From positions 638,525 through 702,524 of the forward strand of contig OZ025668.1 in assembly GCA_964019335.1 (NCBI GenBank): a DNA stretch of 64,000 bases, read 5' to 3'. This document shows, in pieces, positions 9,155-20,133 of the stretch. A program made the translations under genes and the position numbers. The number at the start of each line of letters is the position of its first letter. Position 1 is the stretch's first letter. The notes below the pieces were generated by a model. That model searched no databases and was not told where the DNA came from. It saw nothing but the letters and a program-made list of their open reading frames with translations. Origin of the DNA: Diplonema japonicum (Eukaryota > Euglenozoa > Diplonemea > Diplonemida > Diplonemidae).

Positions 9155-10209
9155 CTTCTTTCCCCCCCACACCTTGTAGGGTCCATGAAGTATGTGATTG
9201 CGCTCATCGCGGACTCCCACTTCTTCCACGTCCCATCGTTCCACCTCCCGTTCTCATGTGCCCTGTTCAATGCTCTAGCACGTGCTTCCTTGTACGACAC
9301 CACAAGGCCGATCACGTCCACACGGTAGCCTTGCGCACGGACATCTTCGACTTCCTTCTTCAGCTTCTCCATATTGGAGCCTGTGCTGGGCAGAATGATA
9401 TTCTTCTTCTCCGATATGGCGTGTTCTAAGAACCGTTTTTTCAGCTTCCGTGTGTAGGGCAGCAGCACGTTGAGCGCCTCTCTGTACCCTGTGGTCTTGT
9501 CGTTGTTCAGTACCGACATCCACCCCTCGTGCTTGTTCCTGAATTCATCGCCATCTATCTCCACGTACTCGTCCAGTTTGATCTGTAGCATCTCTTCTGT
9601 TTTTGGCCGCACTGCCGACTTCCCGGCTGCTGCCGGGCCTATCACAAAGATCGCTCTGGGGTCGATGTCTGTCTGCGGTGGTGCTGAGTTTAAATGAATC
9701 GCCTCCTCGATCGACAGCACCTCCTCTGTGGTGAACTCCCTGTCCACCTTCTGTCTTACGTCTTCGGGCATCTTGTCCTGCCACACTCGGCCTGGTAGGC
9801 ATTTTTTCGTTTTGAAGTCCCAATATATATTCCCGCACGGGTGGTTCACACATGCATGCAAGCCATTGATTGACGACAGCCCCGCCAGTAGTGCGTGGTA
9901 CGCCTTCACCTGCTCCTCTGTTATGAGGTCCTCTGGGCGTTTTGATGTCGACTTCCACACCGACATGGCGTCCTCGTTCTCCCTCCGCGACGCCAGAGCC
10001 AACGAGGTCATCCTCTTCACAGCGAACCACTTCCCCCTTGTGCTGCCTTGCTTGCCCTCCTCGTCGTTGTACCCTTTCCTCCCGCTGCCCCCCACGCTTG
10101 CCGATAGCCTTCTGTCATCTTCTTTCTCACCGAAGTCCGTTTTCTTCACCGGTAGGGTCTGCACTACCTCGTCTTTGCTTTTTTCCTGCACTGGGACTTT
10201 GAATTTCAT
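8964..10209 (-). CDS. Zeta-toxin-like P-loop kinase, one intron
   Basis: Two exons (9173-10209 and 8964-9099) are joined across a 73-nt intron (9100-9172, GTGTGG...AACAG) that carries a 33-nt A-run on the coding strand. The product is 390 residues. Walker A is GPAAAGKSA at 191-199, followed by a helix and an EIDGDEFR strand, as in zeta/PNK-type kinases. A later segment, IILPSTGSNMEKLKKEVED, is the family's 'STG/lid' region. The spliced C-terminus reads DPTRSDMCIIFDNQDFLNP, typical of this fold; the unspliced frame instead runs into poly-Lys. Bacterial zeta toxins phosphorylate UDP-N-acetylglucosamine, but the eukaryotic relatives' substrates are mostly unknown, so I give no substrate. A second, truncated relative is at 53093. 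Confidence 0.82.
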
Positions 10210-10349
10210 ATTCCCCTCCCCCCCCTCCCCTGGCTTACTCCCTGCGGTGTCTGCTTGCAGACTGTGAGAAAATATCAGCAATAGCAGACCATGGGCAAGA
10301 GCGCAAGAGGCGCTTTATGACGAAATCAAATATATTGTACAGTGAGCTT

Positions 10350-11049
10350 CTATGACCAGTCAGCCAGGGCATCCCAGCCTTCCTGGGGGGTTTTGTTGAC
10401 TTCCCCATCAGAGCTTTGACCAGGCTCGGCTTCCTGGAGTGTGGTACTAGCATCTGCGCTGAGTTTCTGTTCGAGACAGGCAATTCTTTCCTTCAGGATT
10501 TTGTTCTCGGCACGGGATTCTTTTAGGAGCTTCATCAGTAGCTGCGGGTCGGGTTCTGCGTCCCATTCGCTGGCCTGCTCGTCGAGACTGGCCTTGCTCT
10601 CGATGGTTTTGATAAGTGCTTGCCTGTCGTGATCCCTGTGCGTGTTGTGTTGAGGTTGAGGTTGGAGCATACTTCTTAAGCTCGTCGATCCTGTAGAAGT
10701 ATCTCTCCCAGAAATCGTTTTCCTCTACCTTCTGCGGGCATAACTCTTCATAGAACGTCCTCACCCTTACGCTCTGTTCTAGCACCTCTGCGATTCTCTT
10801 CTTCTGGCTCTCTTCATCCCGCACAGCATGCTCCGCCCATGTCACGTAAGCAATCTCTTCTGTGTCAATCGGTGTCGTGTAATTGCTGACATCCTCCTCG
10901 AATGCCTCTAGCGGGCTGACCCTCTGGTTTTTCTCTTCCTTCCCTTCCGACTCCTTCAGTATGCCTGTCGTGTCTTTCTTCACCACAGTCGCAAACTCCG
11001 TCAAGTCCTTCTCCAGCACCTGCGCCTGGGTCTTCACCCACTGCAGCAT
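10350..11049 (-). CDS. BSD-domain protein, one intron
   Basis: Two exons (10673-11049 and 10350-10635) are joined across a 37-nt intron (10636-10672, GTATGC...CACAG), giving 220 residues. The BSD domain spans about 45-128. It has the aromatic signature of the family: FYEELCPQKV, then ENDFWERYFYRIDEL, close to the canonical 'FWxRYFY' end. An amphipathic N-terminal helix precedes it, and a Glu-rich coiled coil (about 150-190, LLMKLLKESRAENKILKERI) follows, ending near DALADWS. The layout resembles BSDC1/SYAP1-type proteins rather than TFIIH p62. The function of these cytosolic BSD proteins is poorly defined; membrane or signalling roles are known for SYAP1 only. Without splicing, the coiled coil is lost. 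Confidence 0.85.
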
Positions 11050-11307
11050 GTTGCAATTCCTTCAAGTGGGTTTACTGATGCAACTAATCGTAAACTGAAC
11101 AGGGCTACATTGAGGAAAGACTGCTCGCCAGAATGATGTCAGGGGAGAAAAAAAAACAAAGCGAAAAGAGTCTGAACTTTTTTTTTCCATTCTTATTTTC
11201 ATCGTTGTCCAAATACATAACGCAAATGCAGAGCGAGAACAAGGGGCAAACACAAAACATAGAAAACAGAAGCAAATTTAAGAGGAAATAAATTGAGGAT
11301 GACCTTG

Positions 11308-14300
11308 TTACAGCACGTACTCCTTGACATTGGTGTCGTTCTGCTTGCTGCGGAAAGGCGACGTGAAGACGGGTGAGGTGGGTTTCTTGTGGAAGCTCCC
11401 GTCCTTTAAGGGACTGGACGCGCCTGGATCCTTCTTCTTGACGAGATTCCTGAGCCACGTACGTGGACGGGATCCCTGTGTTGCTTTGTGTTGCTGCTGT
11501 GTCATACCTCTTCGATTTGCTCTACGCTGCTCTCCCTCTGTCCTATCTGCGCCCTCAGCTCTTCTGCTTCATTCTCCATCACCGCCAGCCTCTCTGCCGT
11601 CTGTTGCACTTCTTCGAACCTCTGTTGCTCTTCCTTTTCTAGTGTCTCAGCGTTAACCTTCAGTTCCACCACCTCCACCTAAGAGGGTTTGCTATCAACC
11701 AACTTGCATACCTGTGCAGCCACAAGCTTCTTCGTCAGAACTGCAATCTGTTCCTTCAGGTGCACGTTGCGCACCGCTAGCTCCGACGGCGTTGCACCCA
11801 GCATCACCTGATGTGAATACAACATAAGGCAACATGCATACCTCGCGTGCCTCCAAACGGATCACTGCGTCATCGGTGCCCTCCTGCAGTGTGAAGGCCA
11901 CGTCCCCCCGTGCCAGGGCCTGCACCACCGTTGTCAGCGTCGTGAAGGGCTTCCCGTTGACGTACTTGATGATCATCCCTTCACGCATCCCTGACCGCTC
12001 GGCAAAGCCACCAGGTGTCACCTTGCATATCACGTTGCCGTCAATCTGCATATCGAGGGACGCAAGGCCCTTCTCAAGGGTGAAGGTGTACTCCGACTTC
12101 CTGAGCGAGTCCTTCGTGTCGTGCAGGGCCTTCTTCAGGTCGATATAAGTCTGCATCAGGCGGTCCTGCAGCGCGAAGGCATCCACTGCGGGCTGCTCCG
12201 CAGGTGATCCTGATCCGGATAGTTTCGTACTGAGGACGTCAACTTCGGTCTGCAGCATCACAACCTTCTGTCTGCTGTCATGTTCGCTCACCTTCAGCGT
12301 TGCGGCCTCATCTCTCGCACGCTGCAGCTTCCGCTGCCACATGTCCCTCTCATCGGCGAAGCGTTCAAATGCGTTGGCGTCAACATCTACCATCCTTGCA
12401 AGCCTGTCCTTCTGTTCTTGCGCCTGCCTGCCCACGGTAGACAGGGCCAGTGCAAGCTCGTCTTTTTCTTTCTTCATTTTCAATAGTTCCTTGCTCTCAT
12501 GGCCATTGCCTGGTGTGTTTAACATGTCTGCCAACTCAGCCTTTGCAGAATCATGTTCCTTCTGCGTCTTGCTGAGCACCTCTTCCAGCGTTGCAATGCT
12601 GTGCCGTGCGCTTGTCAGCAAGGCCTTCAACTCCTCAACCTCGGTTCTTGCAGCTTCATCTTTGGCTGGATTGGCTTCTGCCGCTTCATGGTCCGCTTTG
12701 GCGCTCGTCAGCTGCCTCTCGAGATCATCTATCGTAGTTGCTGCATTGTTCGCTTCTCTCGAAGACTTACTTATCAGCGCTTGTATTTCCTTCGCATGTA
12801 CCTCCACTTGTTCCTCAAGTCCTACCGCTCCTTCCTGCCTTTTACTGAGCTCGGTCTCCAGTTCTGTTATTTTCTTCCCGAGGTTAGCAAGCTCGTCTTG
12901 TAGTGTCAGCACCTCTCCATCCTTCTCTCCCAACTGCGCAACAAGCCCTTTCGCTACTTCCTGACCTTCCCTCAGCTCCGTCTCAAGATTGCCTACTTTA
13001 CTTTCAAACTCAGTGGCCGTTTCTTGAAGTTGGTTCTTCATGTCCGTTTCAGCCACCAAAGATGCTTCAATGCTCTTAACTTTTGCCTCAAGTCCTTCGA
13101 CAACTGCCCTTGAACCTTCTGCCCCTTCAAGCTGGGCCTGCTTAAGGATGGTAAGCTCTTCTTCGAGTGATGTGACCTTCGCTGTTTGCAACTCAGAATC
13201 AGAAATCAGTTTTGCAGATACCGCTTCTTTTGCTTCCAGTTGTTCTTTTAGTGTAACTACTTCAGTGTTCCGTGTGTCAGTTTCCTCTTTCAGTGTTGTC
13301 ATCTCTGCTTCCGCTGCTTCAAGTGCCGCCCTCTTCTTGGATACTTCTTCCTCCAAGTCACTTATCTTGCTGGCCATGTCACTTGAGGCGGTTTCCATGT
13401 CTGTTAACTTCGCTGACAGCTCTCCCTGGGTATCAGCACTGCCCATCAAAGCGGTCTTCTCTTCCTCCAGTGCAGCAATTTTCACTTCCTGTTCTGCGAC
13501 TGTACTTTCCCTTGTCAGAATAACCGCTTTCAAGGATGCCACATCCTCTGACAGTTGCACGTTGTTGCATTTCACCTCCTTCAGGTCTTTTTCCAATTGG
13601 GTGCACTCTGCTTGCTTGGTGCTGGAGGCACCCTGTGAATCCAACTCCTTCGCCTCCAGTTCTAAAAGTCTGTCAGTTAATGCTTGAACTTCTTCGCTGT
13701 GTCGTGTTTCCTTATCCCCCAACTGTGCAATAAGCCCTTCTGCCACTTCCCGACCTTTAGTCAATTCAGTCTCAAGGTCACCCACCTTACTGCTGTATTC
13801 GGTCGCCTTTTCTTCCAGAGACGTTTCAATGCTCTTAACTTTTGCCTCAAGTCCTTCGACAACTGCCCTCGAACCTTCTGCCCCTTCAAGCTGGGCCTGC
13901 TTAAGGATGGTAAGCTCTTCTTCAAGTGATGTGACCTTCGCTGTTTGCAACTCAGAATCAGAAATCAGTTTTGCAGATACCGCTTCTTTTGCTTCCAGTT
14001 GTTCTTTTAGTGTAACTACTTCAGTGTTCCGTGTGTCTGCTTCCTCTTTCAGTGTTGTCATCTCTGCTTCTGCTGCTTCAAGTGCCGCCCTCTTCTTGGA
14101 TACTTCTTCCTCCAAGTCACTCATCTTAGTGACCATCTCACCTGAGGCGGTTTCCATGTCTGCCACTTTTGCATTGGATGCAGTTAACTTTGCTGACAGC
14201 TCTCCCTGGGTATCAGCACTGCCCATCAAAGCGGTCTTCTCTTCCTCCAGTGCAGCAATTCTCGCTTCCTGTTCTGCGACTGCACTTTCCTTTATCGCTA

Positions 14301-16217
14301 TATCCGCTTTCAGGGATGCCACCAGTTCCTCGTTGTTGCATTTCGCCTCCTCCAGGTCTTTTTCCAATTGGGTGCACTCTGCTTGCTTGGCATCACAGGT
14401 CTTCACTAAAGCGTCCGTCTCCTTTGTCTTGCTTTCAAGTTCTGATTTCAGTGTCAGCACCTCTCCATCCTTCTCTCCCAACTGCGCAACAAGCCCTTTC
14501 GCTACTTCCTGACCTTCCCTCAGCTCCGTCTCAAGATTGCCTACTTTACTTTCAAACTCAGTGGCCGTTTCTTGAAGTTGGTTCTTCATGTCCGTTTCAG
14601 CCACCAAAGATGCTTCAATGCTCTTAACTTTTGCCTCAAGTCCTTCGACAACTGCCCTTGAACCTTCTGCCCCTTCAAGCTGGGCCTGCTTAAGGATGGT
14701 AAGCTCTTCTTCGAGTGATGTGACCTTCGCTGTTTGCAACTCAGAATCAGAAATCAGTTTTGCAGATACCGCTTCTTTTGCTTCCAGTTGTTCTTTTAGT
14801 GTAACTACTTCAGTGTTCCGTGTGTCAGTTTCCTCTTTCAGTGTTGTCATCTCTGCTTCCGCTGCTTCAAGTGCCGCCCTCTTCTTGGATACTTCTTCCT
14901 CCAAGTCACTGATCTTGCTGGCCATGTCACTTGAGGCGGTTTCCAGGTCTGCGATCCTCGAAAGTGCTGCCTTCGCTTCTTCCACATCAGCCACGAGCAC
15001 AGCGTTGGCGGATGTCTGTGTTGGTGATGTGCAGTTGCGCGCATACCAAAGACTGCATCTGCTCCTGCGACTCCTCAAGATCTAGCGCGAGGGCATCCAC
15101 CTTGTCGTTGCTCTGCAAAGAGTATTTGTGATTGCGCGTGATACCTTCTGCAAGTCCTGTTTGGTTGCTTCTAGCTGCTCTGTGATGCCCTGCAGCTTTG
15201 TTGCACTCTCCTCCCCACCTCTGAGGTGTTCATCGTGGTCGGATTGAAGGTTCGTGAACTTGATCTTCAGCTCACGGTGGAGGGCATCCTGTGCTGCGTT
15301 TATTAAGAATGTACACACACCTTCTCGCCTAGTTCGGTGTTCACTGCTTCGAGTTCTGAGTTTCGTGTCTTCAGCAGCTGTTGACATTGGGTAAGTTCTC
15401 TATCCAAGACATCTAATTGCTTCCCTTTCTCAGCAATGCTTGCCCATAGCTGTCTGGTGGCTTCCGCGGTCTCATTCTCCGCTTCAGTGTTGTTGTTCAC
15501 TCGCGCCTCGAGCATCGAGACTTGCATCTTATACTCGTCAGACTGTTCTAAGGTAGCCTGTAGTTCCTTATCCATCTGTTGCACGTGCTTTTGTTCTGAA
15601 TCTAACTTCACTTGCAGGCTAGCAATGTCATCCTGGAGTCCTTCCATCTTCACAATCGCTTCTCTAGCTTGCTTCAACTCCGACGAGAGGCGTTTCTGTT
15701 GCTGTTGCGCGCTCCGCTCAGCAATCATTCTATCTGTTTCGCTCGACTCCACGTTCCGTGTCATCTCTGACAGTTGTTGCTGCAGAGTGCTGTTCAGGGC
15801 CGTCGCCGCAGCCAGCCTATCGGACAGGCCTTCAGGCGTGCTTGTTGCAGCCTCTCTCAACACCTTGTTCTCCACTTCAAGCATGTTCAGTTGCGCTCCT
15901 AGTTCTTCCTTCGACAGTTCAGAGATGTCCCTTGAAGCAGCCTGCTTGCTGCCCTTCAGTGCTTCTGTCAGGGAGGCCAGTAGTTTTGAGTTTGAGTTTG
16001 TAAGAATGTACGGATGTTTCAAATCCTTCCCTGCAAGCACCACCTGCGATGCGTCCCCATCCACGCTCACTGCCTCCAAGTCTATGACTCCTAAGGGCTT
16101 GTCGTTGTAGTACACGAGCTTCGTTCCTCTCAACTCAAACCACCGCTCTCTGTCTCTGCTGAGGGCACCCCTGCCGCTCTTTGTCAGGTTTCCCTGCCAC
16201 ATGGCACCGCTATTCAT
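11308..16217 (-). CDS. PH - giant coiled-coil - PDZ protein, six introns
   Basis: Seven exons make a 1571-residue protein. The introns are 15289-15320, 15113-15144, 15016-15046, 11808-11841, 11679-11711 and 11476-11507 (32, 32, 31, 34, 33 and 32 nt), and the summed coding length divides by three. Residues about 6-90 form a PH domain (MWQGNLTKSG start, RWFELRGTKLVYY strand, ending in a LLASLTEAL helix). Then about 1200 residues of heptad coiled coil contain a triplicated block. Near 1290-1370 is a PDZ-like domain (VTPGGFAERSGMREGMII). A short coiled coil and a basic tail follow. The PH domain suggests phosphoinositide-membrane recruitment and the rod suggests a tether or cytoskeletal scaffold; both are inference. 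No named ortholog is recognised. Confidence 0.83.
12900..14950 (-). repeat. Triplicated coiled-coil segment
   Basis: A block encoding SKKRAALEAAEAEMTTLKEE onward, through LEGAEGSRAVVEGLEAKVKS, occurs three times, at about 14620-14950, 13830-14160 and 13070-13400 (spacing about 760-790 nt). The outer two copies match over a longer stretch of about 490 nt (about 14459-14945 and 12900-13390) with almost no differences at nucleotide level. This indicates recent duplication or continuing gene conversion within the exon. Confidence 0.9.
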
Positions 16218-16293
16218 TTTGCTGTCTTGTGATGCCTGTAACTACTGTAACTACTGCATGTAGGCTGCAAGATATAAATCACGGTCAACATGT

Positions 16294-17022
16294 TCATTTT
16301 ATAACTTTCTTCTTCGCCCGTCTCGCCTTGTAACGGTAGATGCACAACAGGGCACCCACTACACCGCCTACAGCAAGGTGGGAGTACCAAAGGGGTTCTG
16401 AAGGGTCAGTTCTTCGTTGAGGGAGCTCCATTACAAAGCGTTTTTTTGGTTTCTCGGTAGAGGGGGTTGAGGGCTCTTCCTTGGCAATAGGTGGCACGGG
16501 CGGCTCAGGTGTAGGTGGTGCCGGTGAGCTCCTATACTTGTACATGAGTGCTGCCGCTTCTTTGAGAGTTATTTCTGGGCGTGTTTGGTTACGGTGCCCT
16601 GCAATACACAACAGGTTGATGCAGTGTCTGCTACCTTGTTCGTCAGGGATGTCGTGTCCTAGATGAGTACCACACGCGCTCCGCACCTCCCCATCGGGGT
16701 CGCGGATCACGTTGCCCCAGTACACTTCAGCGTCTCTGAAACTTGGCCACCCATGCGCTAGTGACTCTTCCCACCAATCCTGGAGGGACCTGTTCACTTT
16801 GTACAATGGGATTCCGCAGCTGGAATCATAGAATACATGCTTGTCCTTCACCTTCTGTATCAGTTTGAAGTAGTAATGCAACCCTGCCGGCTCTGCTAGA
16901 TCCTTATTCCCTCCACAGCACACCCATCCTACCTTGTCAGCAAGATTGTCCAACTCAAATTTTAAGTGTGGTTGCATAACACACGCCTGTGCAGCAGCTG
17001 CTGCTAGCACCAATAGCAGCAT
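16294..17022 (-). CDS. MsrB-like secretory membrane protein
   Basis: This 242-residue protein has a signal peptide (about 1-14, MLLLVLAAAAAQA) and one C-terminal membrane helix (about 212-231, HLAVGGVVGALLCIY) before a Lys/Arg-rich end. Between them is a methionine-R-sulfoxide reductase B pattern: HGWPSF, then ACGTHLGHDIPDEQGSRHCIN, in which the Cys of RHCIN is the catalytic position. The usual two CxxC zinc pairs are reduced to SSCG and SACG, so structural zinc may be missing. A Pro-rich linker joins domain and membrane anchor. The expected role is repair of Met-R-sulfoxide in the ER, secretory lumen or cell surface. No intron was seen. A redox-related fold without activity is the alternative. 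Confidence 0.75.
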   Translation of the reverse strand: MLLLVLAAAAAQACVMQPHLKFELDNLADKVGWVCCGGNKDLAEPAGLHYYFKLIQKVKDKHVFYDSSCGIPLYKVNRSLQDWWEESLAHGWPSFRDAEVYWGNVIRDPDGEVRSACGTHLGHDIPDEQGSRHCINLLCIAGHRNQTRPEITLKEAAALMYKYRSSPAPPTPEPPVPPIAKEEPSTPSTEKPKKRFVMELPQRRTDPSEPLWYSHLAVGGVVGALLCIYRYKARRAKKKVIK

Positions 17023-17083
17023 ATCCCAACCCTTCCTAAGTGGAATGAATGAATACTACGGTATAATACTACGGGCAAGTGAA

Positions 17084-17734
17084 TCATCCTTTCTTTTCCT
17101 GCAGCTCAACATCATTGTCATTGTCCGCCTTGAGGGGCGCTTGAGGTGCATCTAGCTTATGGTATGTCTCGGCTTGCTTCTTGAGTGGGATATGGGCGAT
17201 GTAAGACAGTCCAATGTCATGTATTCCGTCTGTGAGGGCGTAGAGGATGAATCGGTATGGAGGGTGCAGGAGGGTCCATTGGATGATGATGACAGGCGGC
17301 CAGAGGAGCCAGTCAAGAATGAGGACTTTGTTGAAGTCTTGACGGAGCTTGTGTGACACTGTAGCAGTAGAGGATTTGAGCATCGTGTGGTTGGCACCGA
17401 TGACCACGTTGTTTGCTAGCACAGTCCCAATGCACTTCCTAGCGAGCTCTATGCAGATGATGTGTGCCGTAGACAAGCCTCGATGCAGCATGCCAAACCA
17501 CTTCGAGAGCGACCATCCAGCTAACACCCCAAATCCTGCAAACCTCGCCGTCCGCCTCGGGCAGTATAGCCTCCCCTCCACTCCATCATCCCCGTCGGTT
17601 ACCTCCTCTTCCTCTTCTCCTTCATCCATTTTCCACTTCCTTCGCTCGATCCCAAACTGCGCCACAATATCTGCAGTCGCCATAGTGCAGCTCATCAACC
17701 CTGCACATCCCAGTATCAGCGGCCAGCTTGGCAT
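17084..17734 (-). CDS. Mpv17/PMP22-family membrane protein
   Basis: This 216-residue protein is of typical family length. The Mpv17 signature lies in the C-terminal half: DFNKVLILDWLLWPPVII (WP motif), a PPYRFILY segment and a final DGIHDIGLSYIAHIP in place of the usual 'WxxYLS'. The N-terminal helix has ADIVAQ, the family's 'GDxxAQ' site. An acidic insert (about 38-50) sits between the first two helices. Relatives are channel-like proteins of the mitochondrial inner membrane, peroxisome or vacuole; I cannot tell which organelle. The start ATG at 17734 gives the short family N-terminus. Confidence 0.75.
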   Translation of the reverse strand: MPSWPLILGCAGLMSCTMATADIVAQFGIERRKWKMDEGEEEEEVTDGDDGVEGRLYCPRRTARFAGFGVLAGWSLSKWFGMLHRGLSTAHIICIELARKCIGTVLANNVVIGANHTMLKSSTATVSHKLRQDFNKVLILDWLLWPPVIIIQWTLLHPPYRFILYALTDGIHDIGLSYIAHIPLKKQAETYHKLDAPQAPLKADNDNDVELQEKKG

Positions 17735-17793
17735 CGTCAGTGTAACTGTCAGCAGTGAGCATAGTGAGCAGGCTAAAGCTAACTGATCAAATA

Positions 17794-18840
17794 CTAAAAA
17801 CGGCTCCTTCGTAAGTAAGGACGTTGTAAGGAAAATTGTGAGATGCTGTCTGCAGCTGTAGCACGAGCTGTCGCTGAGGGCGTCGAATGAGCATCGGGGG
17901 TGCGCTTCAGAACCTTGCCACCTCTGCGCAGCATGAGAGGGATCTTTGGGGCTTGGGAAGCAGGAATGAGGGCAGGGTTTCTTGCATAGGTGTAAAACCT
18001 TGTAAATGGCGGTGTAGGTAGAAAGCCCATAGCATCTGTAACTGCGTAGTAGTGTGCAGCGGCCTTATCCCGCTTGTAACTAAGAGCGTAGACCGTCATC
18101 AGTAGCTCGTGGAGAGTCATGCTGCTCGCATTACAACACTTGCTGTGCACCTCTTCGCAGAACGTAACATAACTTTCAATCTCATCGTTCGTCAGGATAC
18201 CAGCTTTAATGGCGTCCCGCACACCTGTCAGGCAGAGGGCACCTGTGATAAGTGTCGGTTGCAGGAGGTCTGTGCAGAACATCCCCCACACTTCCTGAAC
18301 ACCCTTTAAAAACATCTGCTTCTTAAACGCGGTGATAGCACTGTTCCAGAAAGGAGGGTCGGCGACAACGGAGAGGTCGACACGCCACTGCAGTACTTCA
18401 TAAATCTGATGCACGGTGTCGCACTGCGTAAGAAGCTTCGCAAGGCTCTTAATGTCACATGTCACGTTGTGTTCTAACTCAAAGCGCTTGATCACGATCG
18501 GTAAGCGTTCAAAAGGTTCTTGCACCAGACATGCCTCCAAGGTGCGCACAGTGGGCTTCAGGCCTTGTTGGATCATGCTGAGCAAGAGGGTATCCCCAAA
18601 CTTCTTATTCCCCGCCTCGCGCCAGCCTTTAATCAAGATGTTGTACACAACAACCGGTACTGGCACCCGTGCCCTCCTCATAGCGCCCAGGACATCCCCG
18701 CACGCTCGCATGTTCCCATTCTCGTATTCAAACAAAATCGCCTGCTTCCACGCCTCTCTCTCTGTGAAGTTCTTTCCCTCCAACCTCCTCGCCAGTGCTG
18801 GGCTCCCTTTTAATAAACGCAGCACCCGTTGACTCGCCAT
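17794..18840 (-). CDS. PPR-like organellar RNA-binding protein
   Basis: This 348-residue protein begins with a basic, amphipathic stretch (MASQRVLRLLKG...ARRL) that fits a mitochondrial presequence. At about 62-100 a PPR-type helical pair is visible: VVYNILIKGWREAG, then LLLSMIQQGLKPTVRTLEACL. Further helical pairs follow with looser fit, for example FWNSAITAFKKQ. PPR proteins bind single-stranded organellar RNA for processing, stability or translation, or act in mitoribosomes. The tail is basic and Ser/Arg-rich. One clear repeat plus weaker ones means the family call is moderate and the RNA target unknown. Confidence 0.65.
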   Translation of the reverse strand: MASQRVLRLLKGSPALARRLEGKNFTEREAWKQAILFEYENGNMRACGDVLGAMRRARVPVPVVVYNILIKGWREAGNKKFGDTLLLSMIQQGLKPTVRTLEACLVQEPFERLPIVIKRFELEHNVTCDIKSLAKLLTQCDTVHQIYEVLQWRVDLSVVADPPFWNSAITAFKKQMFLKGVQEVWGMFCTDLLQPTLITGALCLTGVRDAIKAGILTNDEIESYVTFCEEVHSKCCNASSMTLHELLMTVYALSYKRDKAAAHYYAVTDAMGFLPTPPFTRFYTYARNPALIPASQAPKIPLMLRRGGKVLKRTPDAHSTPSATARATAADSISQFSLQRPYLRRSRF

Positions 18841-18942
18841 CTGTTATTTTACTTAATGTGCATCGCAACAACAACAACAACATGCAAAGCAGCAAAGATC
18901 TCAAGAGGGTAAATAATCTCAAAGGAAGGGAAAGGCTAAGAT

Positions 18943-19773
18943 CTAGGAATCCGTGGGTTTCGGGATGTCGAAGACTATAGGGGGTCTGAGGGGGAGCTGG
19001 AAAGGGATGCGCGACAGCGCAGCATTCACGAAATGGGTGTGTACATCAGGGTTCACGGGGGAGACACCGTAGGACTGGTGGTAATGGCCGTGAATATGGA
19101 TAGTGGGCTTAACATCAGTGATGACCTTGTTGTAAAGGAAACGGTTCCCCACTGACGAGTGTGAGGGAATGAACGGCGAAGTGTGCGTCACCAGCACATC
19201 CACAGGTGGAATTTGCTCCAATTTGCTGTGCAGCTCGTCATTTGTGGCATGCTGCCAAGCGTTGTTGTTTGACGGCGACTTCTCAGAGTGGGGTGTGCCA
19301 TAGAAGGAAAGCCCTTCTATCACTGTAGAGCTGTCCTCCAGGTACACACAGGGGTCGAAGAACGCTTCTCTTTCTTCCGCTGTTTTGTATATCTCTTTCA
19401 GCATACTGTCATGATTGCCACCTATCACCACCTTGTGCGTCGCTTTCTGCCTGCAGAGCCACTCTTTGAACTCCGGCATTTCGTTGCCGCCGTCCACTGT
19501 GCAGATGTCACCGCAGTGCACAAGAATATCACACTCCGGCAGATCCAGTGTCTCATGCCACCCATGCGTGTCAGAAATGCACACAACCCGCAGCCCAGTT
19601 GATTCTTTTGCATAATACGCATCGGGGCACAAGTCCTCTGTCGTCCGTGTCTTCAAGTCATAAAACAAGTACCTCTGCGGTGGTTGGAGGACATTCAAGC
19701 TCCAATACATCATCCTCCTCAGTACTTTCATAACTATTCGGGCTACTTGCTTTATCCACCTTGAACCGAACAT
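18943..19773 (-). CDS. Calcineurin-like metallophosphoesterase, MPPED type
   Basis: This 276-residue protein carries the full metal-binding motif set: ISDTHG (about 66), HCGDI (about 85), GGNHDS (about 112), THTSPF and GHYHQSYG. This order and the short THTSPF block match the MPPED1/MPPED2 (239FB) group. Those enzymes hydrolyse phosphodiesters such as cyclic nucleotides in vitro with Mn or Fe; the physiological substrate here is unknown. The first 25 residues are hydrophobic/basic (KVLRRMMYWSLNVL) and may form a membrane or mitochondrial anchor. There is no intron. Confidence 0.9.
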   Translation of the reverse strand: MFGSRWIKQVARIVMKVLRRMMYWSLNVLQPPQRYLFYDLKTRTTEDLCPDAYYAKESTGLRVVCISDTHGWHETLDLPECDILVHCGDICTVDGGNEMPEFKEWLCRQKATHKVVIGGNHDSMLKEIYKTAEEREAFFDPCVYLEDSSTVIEGLSFYGTPHSEKSPSNNNAWQHATNDELHSKLEQIPPVDVLVTHTSPFIPSHSSVGNRFLYNKVITDVKPTIHIHGHYHQSYGVSPVNPDVHTHFVNAALSRIPFQLPLRPPIVFDIPKPTDS

Positions 19774-20133
19774 ATATTTATGGTGGATTGTTCACTATTT
19801 ATCATTTGTGGCATTTTTTTTCTGTCCCCCATTTGAAAAAGTCAAGACAACAGGTTTTTTTCAGCATCAGATACGAGCATCACAAATCTTAAACCCCGTG
19901 TGACGTGTCTGGGTCACCTCCCAAGAACTCCCGCGTTGAGGCGTACTGGCAAGTACCCCCTTTTTTTTCATTCCACACAGCGCCCATCATCGTCCTGTGT
20001 GCAGTGCGCAGTTCAGGGGATTAATCAACATAAGGATCAGACCAGACCATAAGGACCATATAAAGAAACATGGAACGAAACCAAGTGTAAATAACAACAC
20101 GGAATGTCAGTGTACATGAAGGATACAATATTG
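19774..20133. other. Intergenic spacer, nothing recognised
   Basis: This 360-nt AT-leaning spacer has short T-runs (about 19815, 19855, 19969). No open frame, RNA gene or repeat was recognised. Confidence 0.6.
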
